Below are positions 44,301 to 54,883 of a stretch of DNA of 64,000 nt, in pieces. This DNA comes from Cliona cf. orientalis. Taxonomy: Eukaryota; Porifera; Demospongiae; Clionaida; Clionaidae. Made by a program: the position numbers and the translations under genes. Every line of letters begins with the position of its first letter. Position 1 is the first letter of the stretch. The notes beneath the pieces are model-generated. The model worked only from the letters and a program-made list of their open reading frames with translations, did not search any database and was not told the DNA's origin. Location of the stretch: the NCBI GenBank assembly GCA_963930775.1, contig OZ005693.1, positions 9,732,006-9,796,005 on the forward strand. Reading direction: 5' to 3'.

Positions 44301-46434
44301 GACATTGTAGACTATATAGAGTATTATTATAATATGTTGACTGTCTACATGGAATAGTACCTATAGATTGTTAATAGTACTATAATTATGTATACTATAG
44401 TACACTTCCACTAGCTTTATGCATCCACCTGTACATGTGGCAGTGCAGTTACTTTCGATAACTTGCATCCAGTTAAACAGCTACCTAGAGATGCCACTGA
44501 CTGTATCACAATGGAATAAAAAGTGATTGGGTTTGGGAAAGTCTTTAGTAGCTAGCTAGCTATGGGATTCTTTGAGAAGATCGATATATCGAGTTTGCAT
44601 ACTATGAGGAACTTTGGGACAAAAAAGGACATCTCTAGTATAAAGTGTTAATCACACCAGCGTTTGAGCCATATATATGTGTATAATAAACGAGTGTTGA
44701 TAGAAGCCTCACGCTAGAGCTAAGGCCATAGCTAGCTATAGAGCCATGATGAAACTATATATAGCTACCATCAGATTTCAAACTGATTTGATTATGGCTG
44801 CCTATGATAGCATAGCTATAATGGCCTAATGAAAAGGCTGACAGTGGACAGACCCGGGGGAACCGTCTACGGTGTGACCATGCAGCCTCTTGCAAAGGGG
44901 CTGGTATAGCTACCCCAGATTACAGCATGCTATATATAGGTACAGTCTGCAGGCATAGATTAATAAATCTATGCTGCATGCAGGTCAGATCACTTGTGCT
45001 GGATGGGAAGTTCACTGCTTAAGGGGGAGGGGGGAGGGGGGCACTGGCTCGCTGCACGTGCTCCCCCTGGATCTGCCTCTGATTAGAAATCACGATATCC
45101 ATGTCTTCATCACTGAAGATGCTCTGTGGCAACAATGAGTATCATATCACCATTGGTGTCGCCAAGGGGGTGCATGTGGGTTCATTTGCACCCAATTCAT
45201 GCACCTTTACACCCTTTGCTACCCCTTTAATTTAACTATGGGCAGGAATTTAAAGAGTTTACCCCCCTCCCCCACTCTTTAATGCCCCTTTAATTTAACT
45301 ATAATATGGATATAGGAAAGGGTGTAGCTATACCCCCACACTAATTTTGCTGCCTGAATATAGTAGGCAGGAAAGAGTCTCCCCTACACTCTTTCCTGCC
45401 AGTTAGAATGGGCATGCCAGGTCATCTAAATAGCTATAGCTAGTGCAATTTTATCCACATCCTTGACTGATGAGAGTCAGTGCAGAATTCGAAACTCTAC
45501 AAAATTAGAGCTCTAGAGCACATATTATACTCCGCGCGGTGCCATACGCGCGCTGCAGCATCGACGTCAGAGAGCTCCATACCAGCAGCCTGTTGACCTA
45601 CATATTGTACCAGGTTGTGCGCATGAGCAAAAAGCACATTATTATACTAGTGTCCATAGGCGTGGCCAACAAAATGAAGTATTTAAAACGATTCGAAGCA
45701 TAATGAAATCATGCGATATTGACGAATATGCATGTTGTAGACTACTTGCGAGTCGCTCAGATGTCTAGATCTCCAGATTTGGCGATTTTTGTGCTGACGA
45801 TGACGATGTATAGATAAGCCTTGACCTCTTGCGCATGTAATAATCATATTAATGTTGTACTATGAAAATTTTAACAACGAAATTTTCGCGAATTACGGTA
45901 CGTCCTGTTATAATAATAATATTATTATTAGCTATATGCACAGCCATTCTTACTATGTGAGCATGCACATTCGCGTACATGCCAGCATGAATCTGCATGA
46001 CACTGATCATTACTAAAATAGTAATAATATTATTATTATTATCGGAAATACAGGCAGCAAACAGCTCCCCCACATAATAATAACGTTAATTTTAATTTAC
46101 GATTTCGCTCACCATCAGCGACGGTACCGGTGATGCCCATTTGCTCCAGAACGATTCCAAATGTAACCGTATCCTGTTGAAGCACGTCTACGAGCATTTG
46201 GAAATACTTTGTATCTTGTTCAACTTTGCTTAGCAGCAAGCCAGTGACAGTGGACGCTCTCTTCTTGGCGTCAACATATCCGTTGCTAGCTGCATCTTTT
46301 TGGCCGTCAGTGATCAAGCCCGCGGCCAAAAGCCTCTCACATGCCTTCTCGATGACGCTGGCTATCGCGTCTGAAAGGTTTGGGTAGCTTTTCTTCACTG
46401 TCTGATATTCTTTAGTATTCTGTCCACGAGGCAT
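39451..46434 (-). CDS. CARD-like / astacin-like metalloprotease / Death-domain fusion protein
   Basis: Exons (complement): 46113-46434, 42205-42278, 41826-42126, 41436-41796, 40570-40742, 40208-40243, 40076-40126, 39451-39824. Phases agree throughout (563 aa); 42127-42204 is an in-frame 78-nt stretch flanked by GTAAGA and CAG that may be intron or exon (589 aa if retained). Exon 1 (107 aa, MPRGQNTKEYQTVKK) is a helical death-fold resembling CARD (LLAAGLITDGQKD, then VDVLQQD). The protease has HEFGHALGLGHE, the astacin HExxHxxGxxHE zinc motif, and the Met-turn/Tyr SVMHYW. The C-terminal exon is a Death domain (KKWKLIARSLRL, CVREVFGRWLEDAVG, SWDGLLNLL). There is no signal peptide or transmembrane segment, so a cytosolic signalling protease is inferred. 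The 3.8-kb first intron might hide another exon, so the link of exon 1 is the weakest join. Confidence 0.7.
40775..41137. mobile_element. TIR element with GTCCAGGGGG repeats (363 bp), copy B, intronic
   Basis: Same ends as the element at 29549 (GGGCTCTTCCATTTAATA / TATTAAATGGAATAGCCC), with an internal deletion of about 65 bp relative to it. ATT is on both sides. It lies in an intron of the CARD-like/metalloprotease gene. Confidence 0.75.
41309..41347. repeat. Uninterrupted poly-G tract of about 39 nt
   Basis: A homopolymer G run in an intron of the CARD-like/metalloprotease gene, the longest of many G or C runs in the window. G-quadruplex formation is possible; the length may also be unreliable in the assembly. 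Confidence 0.7.
43200..43330 (-). repeat. tRNA-Ala-like SINE head or tRNA pseudogene
   Basis: Read on the minus strand, CTCGC CCAGCAA GCGAG (43267-43251) forms a 5-bp stem with a 7-nt loop whose anticodon position reads AGC (Ala). It is followed at the right distance by a B-box-like GGTTCAAGTCT (43242-43232). The T stem does not pair, the residue before the anticodon is C rather than T, and no good D arm or acceptor stem is seen. It is therefore not a functional tRNA. Confidence 0.4.
43807..44163. repeat. Direct repeat copy 1 (about 360 bp)
   Basis: AGTGGACAGACC..., GTGACCATGCAGCCTCTTGC, TGGATGGGAAGTTCACTGCT and CACCCAATTCATGCACCT recur in the same order about 1.04 kb downstream. No ORF. Confidence 0.75.
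44843..45205. repeat. Direct repeat copy 2 (about 360 bp)
   Basis: Partner of the copy at 43807-44163, diverged by substitutions and small indels. Together they indicate a local tandem duplication of about 1 kb, or two insertions of the same non-coding repeat. Confidence 0.75.
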
Positions 46435-48420
46435 GCTGCATTCCCTTCTCTTAGCTACTATTCAATATTAAGGGAGACGAATCCTTTAGCTCAACAGGCT
46501 GGGCGCGACGTCTGAGCTCGATGAGTTTTATAATAATTTTCTGCAAGTGGGCGTGTACATTATTAAACGGAGGAAACGGAATTTCAAAGCTGAAAGGAAA
46601 AACTAAAGCGGACAGAATCGAGGTGGATAATCACGCATGGGTGCACTAGAAAACAATATGCACTAAATATTAGGGAAAATCTTCTTGTTTTAAGTGTAAA
46701 ATTGGCTAACTCATATAAGACCACTAAGATCTTAAAATAAGTGCCGTGTTCTTATAGTAAATACCATTGCTACTTAAAAAAAGTAGCAAATAAAGCTCTT
46801 ATAATAAGTACCACTACTTAATACTAGTACCAGCTAATGCTTCAAACAAGTATCACAATGAACTTCATTAAAGAACTCTATACTATAATATAGTGGTATC
46901 AGAACTCCATTCAAGTAGCTGTGATTCGGTTTTAAGTACAATCACTACTCAATAGCAGTATAATACACTACTACATTTTAGTATACAGCTTAATATTAGT
47001 ATACCTCACACCTAGCTATGTTTGAGTATCCCAAGTATACTAATGATTAGTAGTCCACCATAACCCAACTACATTCAAGTAGCTACCTCCTTATGAAAAG
47101 CAGTAGATTGTGATTCTTATTTTAAGTAAATGTAACAGTTGTAATTAGTCACTATCACTTAAATCCATGATACATAAATACAAGGAAACAACATGCCCAT
47201 ACCAGTGCCTCCAAGTATACGGATTTGTCAGTATTTTTACTGAATTCTGACCATAAATACTGATAAAATTTCAAAAATACTGAAAACTGGGAGAATCTGG
47301 TACATACATCGTATATGGAGCCCTTTGTAATATACTGAAAAATACTGAAAATGCATGCAAAATACTGAAAAATGGGAATATTTATACTGAAAGACAGGCA
47401 AGCAGCTTGGAGGCATTGCCATACTAAAGTTTAAAGTTCAAGATTGGATAGATGCATGATCAGTACAAAAACCTGGTAGTATAGGAGAGTTAGCTAGTCA
47501 ATCACAAACACCTCACATTCAGGTACCGGCAACTGTGTGGCATCCAACAATGGCAAGTCTTGATCATCGACCACCTCTTTCTCTATTTCAATTTCAAAGC
47601 ATGAAACCACTCGATACAAGTTTGTATAGGCAATTGATTGCTTTTGTCTTGGCAGGGGATCTTGCAGGAGCTTTTCTTGAACAAACTCCAATACTTCCTT
47701 AACACCACTGTTAAATTCCCATTTATACACATAGTGGACAGCTATCAGAACAAGAAGCCCAACAAATGGGCTTCTTCCGAGCTCTTCTGTGATGACCTTT
47801 TTCTTGCAGACAATCACCATGGATTCAATGTTGTCTGGGCCTTCACCAACTGCTAGAATATATGGGTCATTGTTTTCCTTGGATTTAGCAAGACCATTTT
47901 CAACACTCTACATGTGGAGCAAAGGATAGTCAAACGTGTATTGGTCCAAAGGTATACAAAACTTACGTCTGCAAAACAAATGATGGCATTCATTCTTGAC
48001 TTCACTCGATCCTTGACACTCTTAGGTTTCAGTTTCGTCAATAACACCTCCAAACAGTACGTTGTTTTGGCTAAATCAATACAAAATAAAATCCACAGTA
48101 TTTATATATATACAGGGTTCAACATACCTTCATATGTTGCATCATCAGAAATATCCCTGAGTTTAGTTTCCTCAGCAACCCTCAATATGGCAGGCATTAG
48201 CACATTGTACCATCTATGACACAAGGCCTTGCTTGTATCTAGCACCATAGAGCGTGAGGAACACTTCTGGCCAAGACAATGAAACATATCCAGGAGTATC
48301 TGCATTATTATAATAATTATTTTATAGCGGTATATTATATAGCAGAAAAAATATGTACATACACTTCCTATCCGCATGAGAAAGGGGTACTCTTCAATTG
48401 CTTGTTGTGCACGGGAGGCA

Positions 48421-48720
48421 GAAGGAAACTCTTCTATCTTCCTCAATCTGAAAGTAGTTGTAATGCTTTGAAGCCTAACAATCTTGTCAATATCTTGTGT
48501 AGCCCGCTTCTTCTTAGCCTCCTTCAGAAGCTCTTTAAGGTGCATTTCTATACCTTCCTCATCATCATCAGAAGGAAACTCTTCTATCTTCCTCAATCTG
48601 AAAGTAGTTGTAATGCTTTGAAGCCTAACAATCTTGTCAATATCTTGTGTAGCCCGCTTCTTCTTAGCCTCCTTCAGAAGCTCTTTAAGGTGCATTTCTA
48701 TACCTTCCTCATCATCATCA
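48421..48720 (-). repeat. Perfect 150-bp tandem duplication
   Basis: 48421-48570 and 48571-48720 are identical over all 150 bases. The duplication is in frame, repeating the 50-residue segment from DDDEEGIEMHLKELL to RLRKIEEFPS. Complete identity means a very recent event or an assembly artefact. Confidence 0.9.
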
Positions 48721-49763
48721 GAAGTGGAACCATGCGACTCGGAGGAGGATATTCGTTTTTTCCTTTTCCCCTTGCTAGACTCGCCCAAATTCTTTTTTTC
48801 AGTAGATGTATGATTTTGGTACCATTTGATGATCTGGCCATATAGCCCTTTCTAATAAAAATCAACATTCAAGGGTGAAAAGATTAATATATTATCTATA
48901 GTCCTGCATACATTGTAGATCATTTAATTACCTCTGGATGATCACCAGGATCTCCTAAGCTCTTTGGAGCCAGCTTGTAGAGCCTCAAGGCAAGATCTTT
49001 TTTGTCGTCAACAGTAACAGGCCGAGACTGTTGCCTACAATATCCATAGAGAGCAGTACAGGCTTCTCGGATCAACTTGTTGCGTTGAGGACCCGTGTAA
49101 AATGCATCCTTTTTAATGCACCGTTCAATATCGAGTGAAAAGAGAGGTAAAGCAAAGGTTGTAGCACGTGCTGTAGTGGTCTTCCTACGTTTTGGCTGGG
49201 ATGAGCTTTCACAAGAAAGTGCATGATCGCTTCTGGCCAGAATTAGTACTCAAGGAACGATCATCACTAAATTGGTCAGAGAGATCAGCCAAGAGTTCTT
49301 GAGTAGTAGGGTCATCCCGATGGTTTTGAATTATTTTGTAGAGCCGCATACCAAGCACAAATTTCTCGTGATCAGGGAATATGGCAGCAATGTCTTCACG
49401 GCTCAATTCCAAAAATACTTTCCCATCAATTTTTCTCTCTACATTGAAACCAAGGAAGTCATGTTACCCATGTCTTCAATATCATATTAATTAACTCTGT
49501 CCAAACTGCTCATCATGATTTTAAACAAGTACCCTTCTAAATAATGCACTCTACACACAATACATGCACACGTTACAATGAAGTAATATTTAATATCATT
49601 AATAAACTCCACCCAAATTGCATCCATCAGCATGCGATTATCCCCTCGGTGGAACCTTTCTAAATAGTGCACATCACACTTTCTACTGAAATAATGCACA
49701 CTGAACACACACAACAAATGAACACAGCATGAAAGTGGCATGCAATAAAGTATATAAAGGCTA

Positions 49764-50454
49764 CAGTGCTTCAAGGCAAGATAGCAAATTTTTTGAACTT
49801 CTATTTTTTGAGGTTAAATGAGCTTCACTGTGCTTAATAACATCTACAGATATCATAAAAATCACTTTTGTCGTCTTTTTGCACAACTCAATATCCCCAT
49901 ATATAGCTAATAGAGAAGCCGCACAAGTTCAGGCAGTTTTTGAGCCATTTTTCACAAATCTTGGACAAAAGTGGCAATATCTCAAGAGTACTTTGGAGTT
50001 GAATATTCAAATTTGGGAATCTGAAACTCTAATACAAGTACATTGAGAGGCTCAAGTGGACTTTCTTAACTCAAAGTACTTTTCAAATAAAATGCCAAAA
50101 GTTTTTGACACTCTGAAATGACATTTTTAATGATATCCGACAAACCATACTTCCCTTAGCCTTCAAACTTGTGTCCAAGTAACTTCATATGGTGCCACAT
50201 CAGAGGAAAAAGTGCAGTTCCTTAACTCAAACTAATAAGCTTTTTCTATGCCAAAAGTATTTCTCAAAGTGGAACCGCTTGTGAAGCCATTGAAGCGAAA
50301 CTAATCAAAATTACATCCCATAAATCCAGCTGTAAATTTCAATATGGTTGTAGAAAGTGTAAACCAGATTTCATCCGATAATATTAAACAGAACCATCTT
50401 TACAACCATTTAAGCTCAAAATCAAAAAATTTGCTCTTTTGCCTTGAAGCACTG
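49764..50454. mobile_element. TIR element (691 bp) nested in the CACTA-like element
   Basis: Ends CAGTGCTTCAAGGCAAGA and the inverse TTTTGCCTTGAAGCACTG, continuing as AGCAAATTTTTTGA / TCAAAAAATTTGCTC, with TA on both sides. No ORF of note, so it is a non-autonomous mariner/Tigger-type element. It lies between SAM exons of the accessory gene. Confidence 0.75.
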
Positions 50455-50582
50455 TATATGGAGTGACTTACTAACTAATTCAGCAGTGTCTGCTTCCTCA
50501 ATACCCTTATAGACTCCAAGAAATCGGATAACTCCTCAACATCCAATGAATGGACATCATCCTTGAATAATGACTCACTCAT

Positions 50583-50982
50583 AGCTGCCGCGAACAAATG
50601 TAGTTTCTGAGGAAGAGGAAAATGTAGTCACAGTATGTAGCGATAACTACAATAAATGGCCTCGATACTGTAATTAAAACTGAGCGTAATTTTATTTTGT
50701 AAACAGGTTACCTACCGCACTGGCCAGTGACAGTCGATGCCAGCCGGTCGAACAGGAAGGCTCGGAAAGTAGGGACTCCTGAGCGCTCTCTACTTCACAA
50801 TGCAAAGAATTTCCACGAGAACAGATCACTCACCAACTACGCTCGACAAAGCCACCAGCTAACTGAAGCCAAACTGGCGCGCAAATATTGGCGCGTAAAC
50901 TTGATTCCGCGCGCGCGGGGAGAATTCGGCGCGGGCGCGCATAACATACGAGCATGCGCAGATGTCGGCGTGATTCAACAAC
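50583..50982. promoter_or_regulatory. Shared upstream region of the two divergent transposon genes
   Basis: About 400 bp between the two divergent starts. Locally CpG-rich (GCGCGCGCGGGGAGAATTCGGCGCGGGCGCGC, about 50909-50940) in an otherwise AT-rich element, consistent with a bidirectional promoter. Confidence 0.4.
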
Positions 50983-53900
50983 ATGTCCTCGTTTGATGGT
51001 GATGTGTGGAGCTGCCAACTGTGCGATGGTATTTACATCAGCCTGTCTAAGCTGGTTGGACATGCTCGAGGCAGTCATCAATATCTGAATGTGAAGTGTG
51101 GTGTGAGTGGGTGTGATGAGCTGATGAGTTCTGCTGTCTCGTGGTATAAGCATGTAAGGCTTCATCACAGGGCAGAATACTATGATTCTGTGGTACCAGA
51201 GACCTCTGCTGAATCCAGACGTCATGAAACCACAGGAGACTTTGATGGCGATAATGATGAAATGGAGCTATCTGTGATCACAGCCAGCGATACAGAAACC
51301 GCCGACATGGATTCTGAGGCTGATTCTACATATAGTATGCTGACCGCTTCGTTTCTGAACTTGAAAGATAAGCACAAATTGTCACAAGCAGCTTTTGATG
51401 ATGTAGTTAAGCTGGCAGAGCACACATGTGAACATATGAAAATGAAGATAATGGAAGATATGAAGTTGCTTGCTGAGGAACAAGCATTTGACGTCAATTC
51501 TTGTTTCTACCAAAGTTTGGAAGATCAAATTGCAAATATGGAGAGCCCTGTTCATAATGTAGGATCAGCTTATCAACAGAAGAAATACTTTTCTGCAAAT
51601 CTCCCATATATTGTGAGTATAGATGTACTGACATTGCACACTGTCATTACTGATCCAATTAACAGTATTTATGCTACTATATTATGCATGTATGTCACAT
51701 GCATGCACTTACAGGAACCGGTTTGGCATCCAGTTGGTACACATATTGCTACAATACATAACTCTAGTACACCGTCCAACATTTCTGATGGGTTTTACTA
51801 CATTCCTTTGCTTGATAGCCTAACTAAACTGCTAGAAAACAAGCATGTTTATCAACAGGTTAGCCAATGTAATGACAGGGATATGATAATAATACTTATA
51901 TGTATAATAATTTAATGTGCTCCAGGTTGTATCAGGACCACATCAAAGCTGCTTGCATATGATGGACATATGTGACGGAAGTATTTTTAAGTCCAAAGAG
52001 ATTTTTAGAAATTGTCCCACAGCATTGCAAATAGTGGCTTATTATGATGATGTAGTTGTTGTCAATCAGCTTTCTCCAAGAGCAAAAGAACAAAAGCTGG
52101 GTATAATTGTTCAGATATTGTACTACACGAGTGCATATTGTATAATAATATTATAGGTGTGATTTATTACCAACTGGCAAACCTGGACCCGGCGTACAGA
52201 TCTCGGCTCGAGTCCATCAATTTGGTTGCCATATTCAATTGCTCAATACTAAAGTACCATTCCTTTGACAGCCATTTATCGATGACATCAAGGCTTTGCA
52301 AGAGGTATATTCATTCACGCAGTAGTTAACATTAAGATTATAGCTCCATTAATTTGGTATCAGGAGGGAGGACATGCTTTTCTGCTGCATGGAGAAGAGA
52401 TAAAACTTCAGGGAGCACTTATTGCCTTTGTTGGTGATACTCCTGCCCTTGCAGAAGTAGGAGGATTCAAGAAGAGTGTTGGACCTGCTTTTCGGAAGTG
52501 TCGTGAATGTATGGCCACAGAAAATCAGATGCAGCTATACGTAAGGGCACTTTATTTATGTTTATCATACTATCAATAATAATAATATGTCAGTTCTCAG
52601 AGACAAAGTTTCACCTAAGAAACCATGACACTCATCTTCAGCACTGCCAGTACATAGAGGGTGAAGGGGTGTCATCATCTGAGCGAGAGCACTTTTCTAA
52701 AGTTTATGGTATCAACAGATGCAGTCTTCTGACATCAGTACCTGACTTTGATGTGACAAAGCAGCTTCCTCAAGACATTATGCATGTGTTGTTTGAGGGA
52801 ATATTCATGTATCACACTTCTTGGCTACTAGACAACCTGTCATCTGTAGTTACCCTGTCTACCATCAACGAAGGAATCACTTCTTTTTCATATGCCTACT
52901 TTCAACCTAGACCAAACTGCCTATCATCTACAAATGTCACAGGATCACAAACAGGTATACTACTAAATAAGAACCTTGTAGCTAGCTATTATTACTATGA
53001 TTATTTTTTGGTTTCTATAGCAACACAAATGTGGGAGCTATTTCATATTCTGCCCCTGCTTCTTTTCAGAAGTGTCCCTCCTAGTAACCAGCACTACTTG
53101 TGTTTCATGAAATTACAGCAAATCTCAATGATAATTTGTTCACCTGTGATTTCTATTCATCAGATTCCTTTTCTTCGAATTCTTATAAGTGAATACTTAG
53201 AAGAAGTCGCACATTTGTATTCCATTATCCTTCCCCCTAAATTTCACTACCTTGTTCACGTTCCTAGTTTGATTGAAAGGTTAGTAAGTATGATACCATA
53301 TTGGTATTTTGACTTTTGCATAACAATAAATTTGTAGATATGGCCCATTGATCAGGTTATGGTGCATGCGTTTTGAAGCAAAACACCAGGAATTCAAGAA
53401 GGAGGCTAGAAGAACATCATTTAAAAACATTTGTCTCACACTCTCCAAATTTCAACAGCGCCTGCAAGCCTACAATATACATTGTAATGAAGCTTTTGCT
53501 ACTTTTTCAACTAGCAATAGTTCTGGTAAGCTGCATACGCCATTAACTATTAGCTGGAATCTTTGAAGATAAATCATCATTAAATTAAAATTGATAATTT
53601 TAGAAAAGAAGGTTGTCATATCACATTTGCCATATGGCCTAGAACTTCAGAGTGCCTTGCCATCCTTCCAACCAATGGATAGCACTACAGAGCTATACAG
53701 GTATCTAATTCAGAGTTATGCATACAACTTATCTTCACTATAATATTATATTTATAGGTGTAATAATGTTACAATTTTGGGTACAAAATATGTCGTTAAC
53801 CAGTGCTGGATGCTGATAGGTGTGCAACGTACCGATTTGGCAACCCTACCTAAGTTTGGTGAACTTGTTGATATTATTCTCTATGGAAGTGAAAAAGTAC

Positions 53901-54103
53901 CATTATTTGTATTCACCCCTGCTTACACAACATCATTTGACAGAATGACAACAGCTTTCAAGGTTGAAAGGGAATCCAAATACGAGTGTAGATTCCGCTC
54001 ATCGATTAAAAATCATCAGCTATTTAATGCTGTTAATATAGGTGGAGTTCTGTACATTAAATCCAAGATAGATCTTGATGTATTCTGTGACTATTATGAC
54101 TAA
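50983..54103 (+). pseudogene. CACTA-like transposase gene, about ten exons, frameshifted
   Basis: Exons read: 50983-51612 (C2H2-like fingers CQLC...H and CGVSGC...H, acidic linker), 51715-51858 (FYYIPLLDSLTKLLENKHVY), 51926-52100 (ALQIVAYYDDVVVVNQLSP), 52157-52304, 52364-52540 (EGGHAFLLHGEEIKLQGAL, CREC), 52594-52954 (LPQDIMHVLFEGI), 53021-53282 (PKFHYLVHVPSLIER), 53356-53525 (WCMRFEAKHQEFK), 53604-53700, 53758-54103. The layout matches a widespread animal transposon protein; assignment to CACTA rests also on the termini. Near 52270 the frame must shift to connect KYHSFD with PFIDDIKALQE|EGGH, so the copy is broken. Identification of catalytic residues is not attempted. Confidence 0.65.
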
Positions 54104-54883
54104 TAGATGCATAGTAACTATAGTCAATTGGCACTTATTTCTAGAGTGTATGTACAGTAGTACTATAATATAATTCTAAGTATACCATTATTCATACTTT
54201 TATAGCACTGAAAACAAGAAGTATTGATACTTAATTATGGCATATATATCTTAAAATGAACAGATGGTACTAAAATGTAGCACTTAGTATGTATTTACTA
54301 AAATATACATGCATGGTGCTTATAATCAGTCAATGTATGCACTAATTTAAAGTATATAAAATTAATATTTAGTTTCTCTCTTTAACTTAAGTATACAGAG
54401 TTATTTATAAGCACTATACCTACTTAACATGAGTGAAAATGGCTAAATACAACTAATATTACCTTTGCATACTTAAAATAAGTATATAGCATATACTTAA
54501 AAATGGTAGGTACTTGTGCTTATTTATAGTATACAGCACTATAATCAAGTCTAAAGTTTAATTCTAAGCACTATTCATGCTGAAGTACCTCGTTTAGATA
54601 TACTTGCACTAAAAAGTAGAAAATACACTACTTAATTATAGCACTTTACTCTTCAGGTGAGTAGATGGTACTAGAAATCAGTATTGTGACTAATTATTAG
54701 TGCCATTTTCTTATAATAAGAGTGTTTACTATAAATATATATGTATAGTACTTATTACTAGTCAATATATGCACTAATTTATAGTATGTATTCTTAATTT
54801 TTAGCCTTATCCCTTTGATTTAAGTATATGGAACTATATTTAAGCAATATATATGCTTAAAGTGAGTATATATGGCTAAATAA

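Larger units (their letters stand above)
42279..46112. other. Long first intron of the CARD-like/metalloprotease gene, repeat-filled
   Basis: No SAM exon like that in the paralog at 61163-61745 is recognisable on the minus strand. Content: a tRNA-derived SINE-like remnant (43200-43330), two copies of a 360-bp repeat (43807 and 44843), and AT microsatellites. If exon 1 belongs to a separate gene, this is intergenic sequence. Confidence 0.45.
47494..50582 (-). pseudogene. Transposon-borne SAM-domain accessory gene (SAMD3-like), decayed
   Basis: Pieces on the minus strand: start at 50582-50472 (MSESLFKDDVHSLDVEELSD, needs a 1-nt shift to stay open); SAM end at about 49440-49209 (FLELSREDIAAIFPDHEKFV); a segment at about 49200-48947 (RNKLIREACTALYGYCRQQS); a charged segment with TFRLRKIEEFPS and EEYPFLMRIG (48800-48360); then FHCLGQKCSSRSMVLDTSKA, RVKSRMNAIICFADV and SPFVGLLVLIAVHYVYKWEF to the end at 47494. 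This layout matches SAM-containing proteins repeatedly found in animal transposons and annotated as SAMD3-like. The frameshift in the first exon, an exact internal 150-bp duplication and the inserted TIR element suggest it is not functional. The exon model is approximate. Confidence 0.6.

Noticed and set aside
49209..49412. SAM-like segment as an exon of a host death-fold gene
   Set aside because: It lies inside the CACTA-like element, next to other pieces of the transposon-borne SAMD3-like protein, and fits that gene's order.
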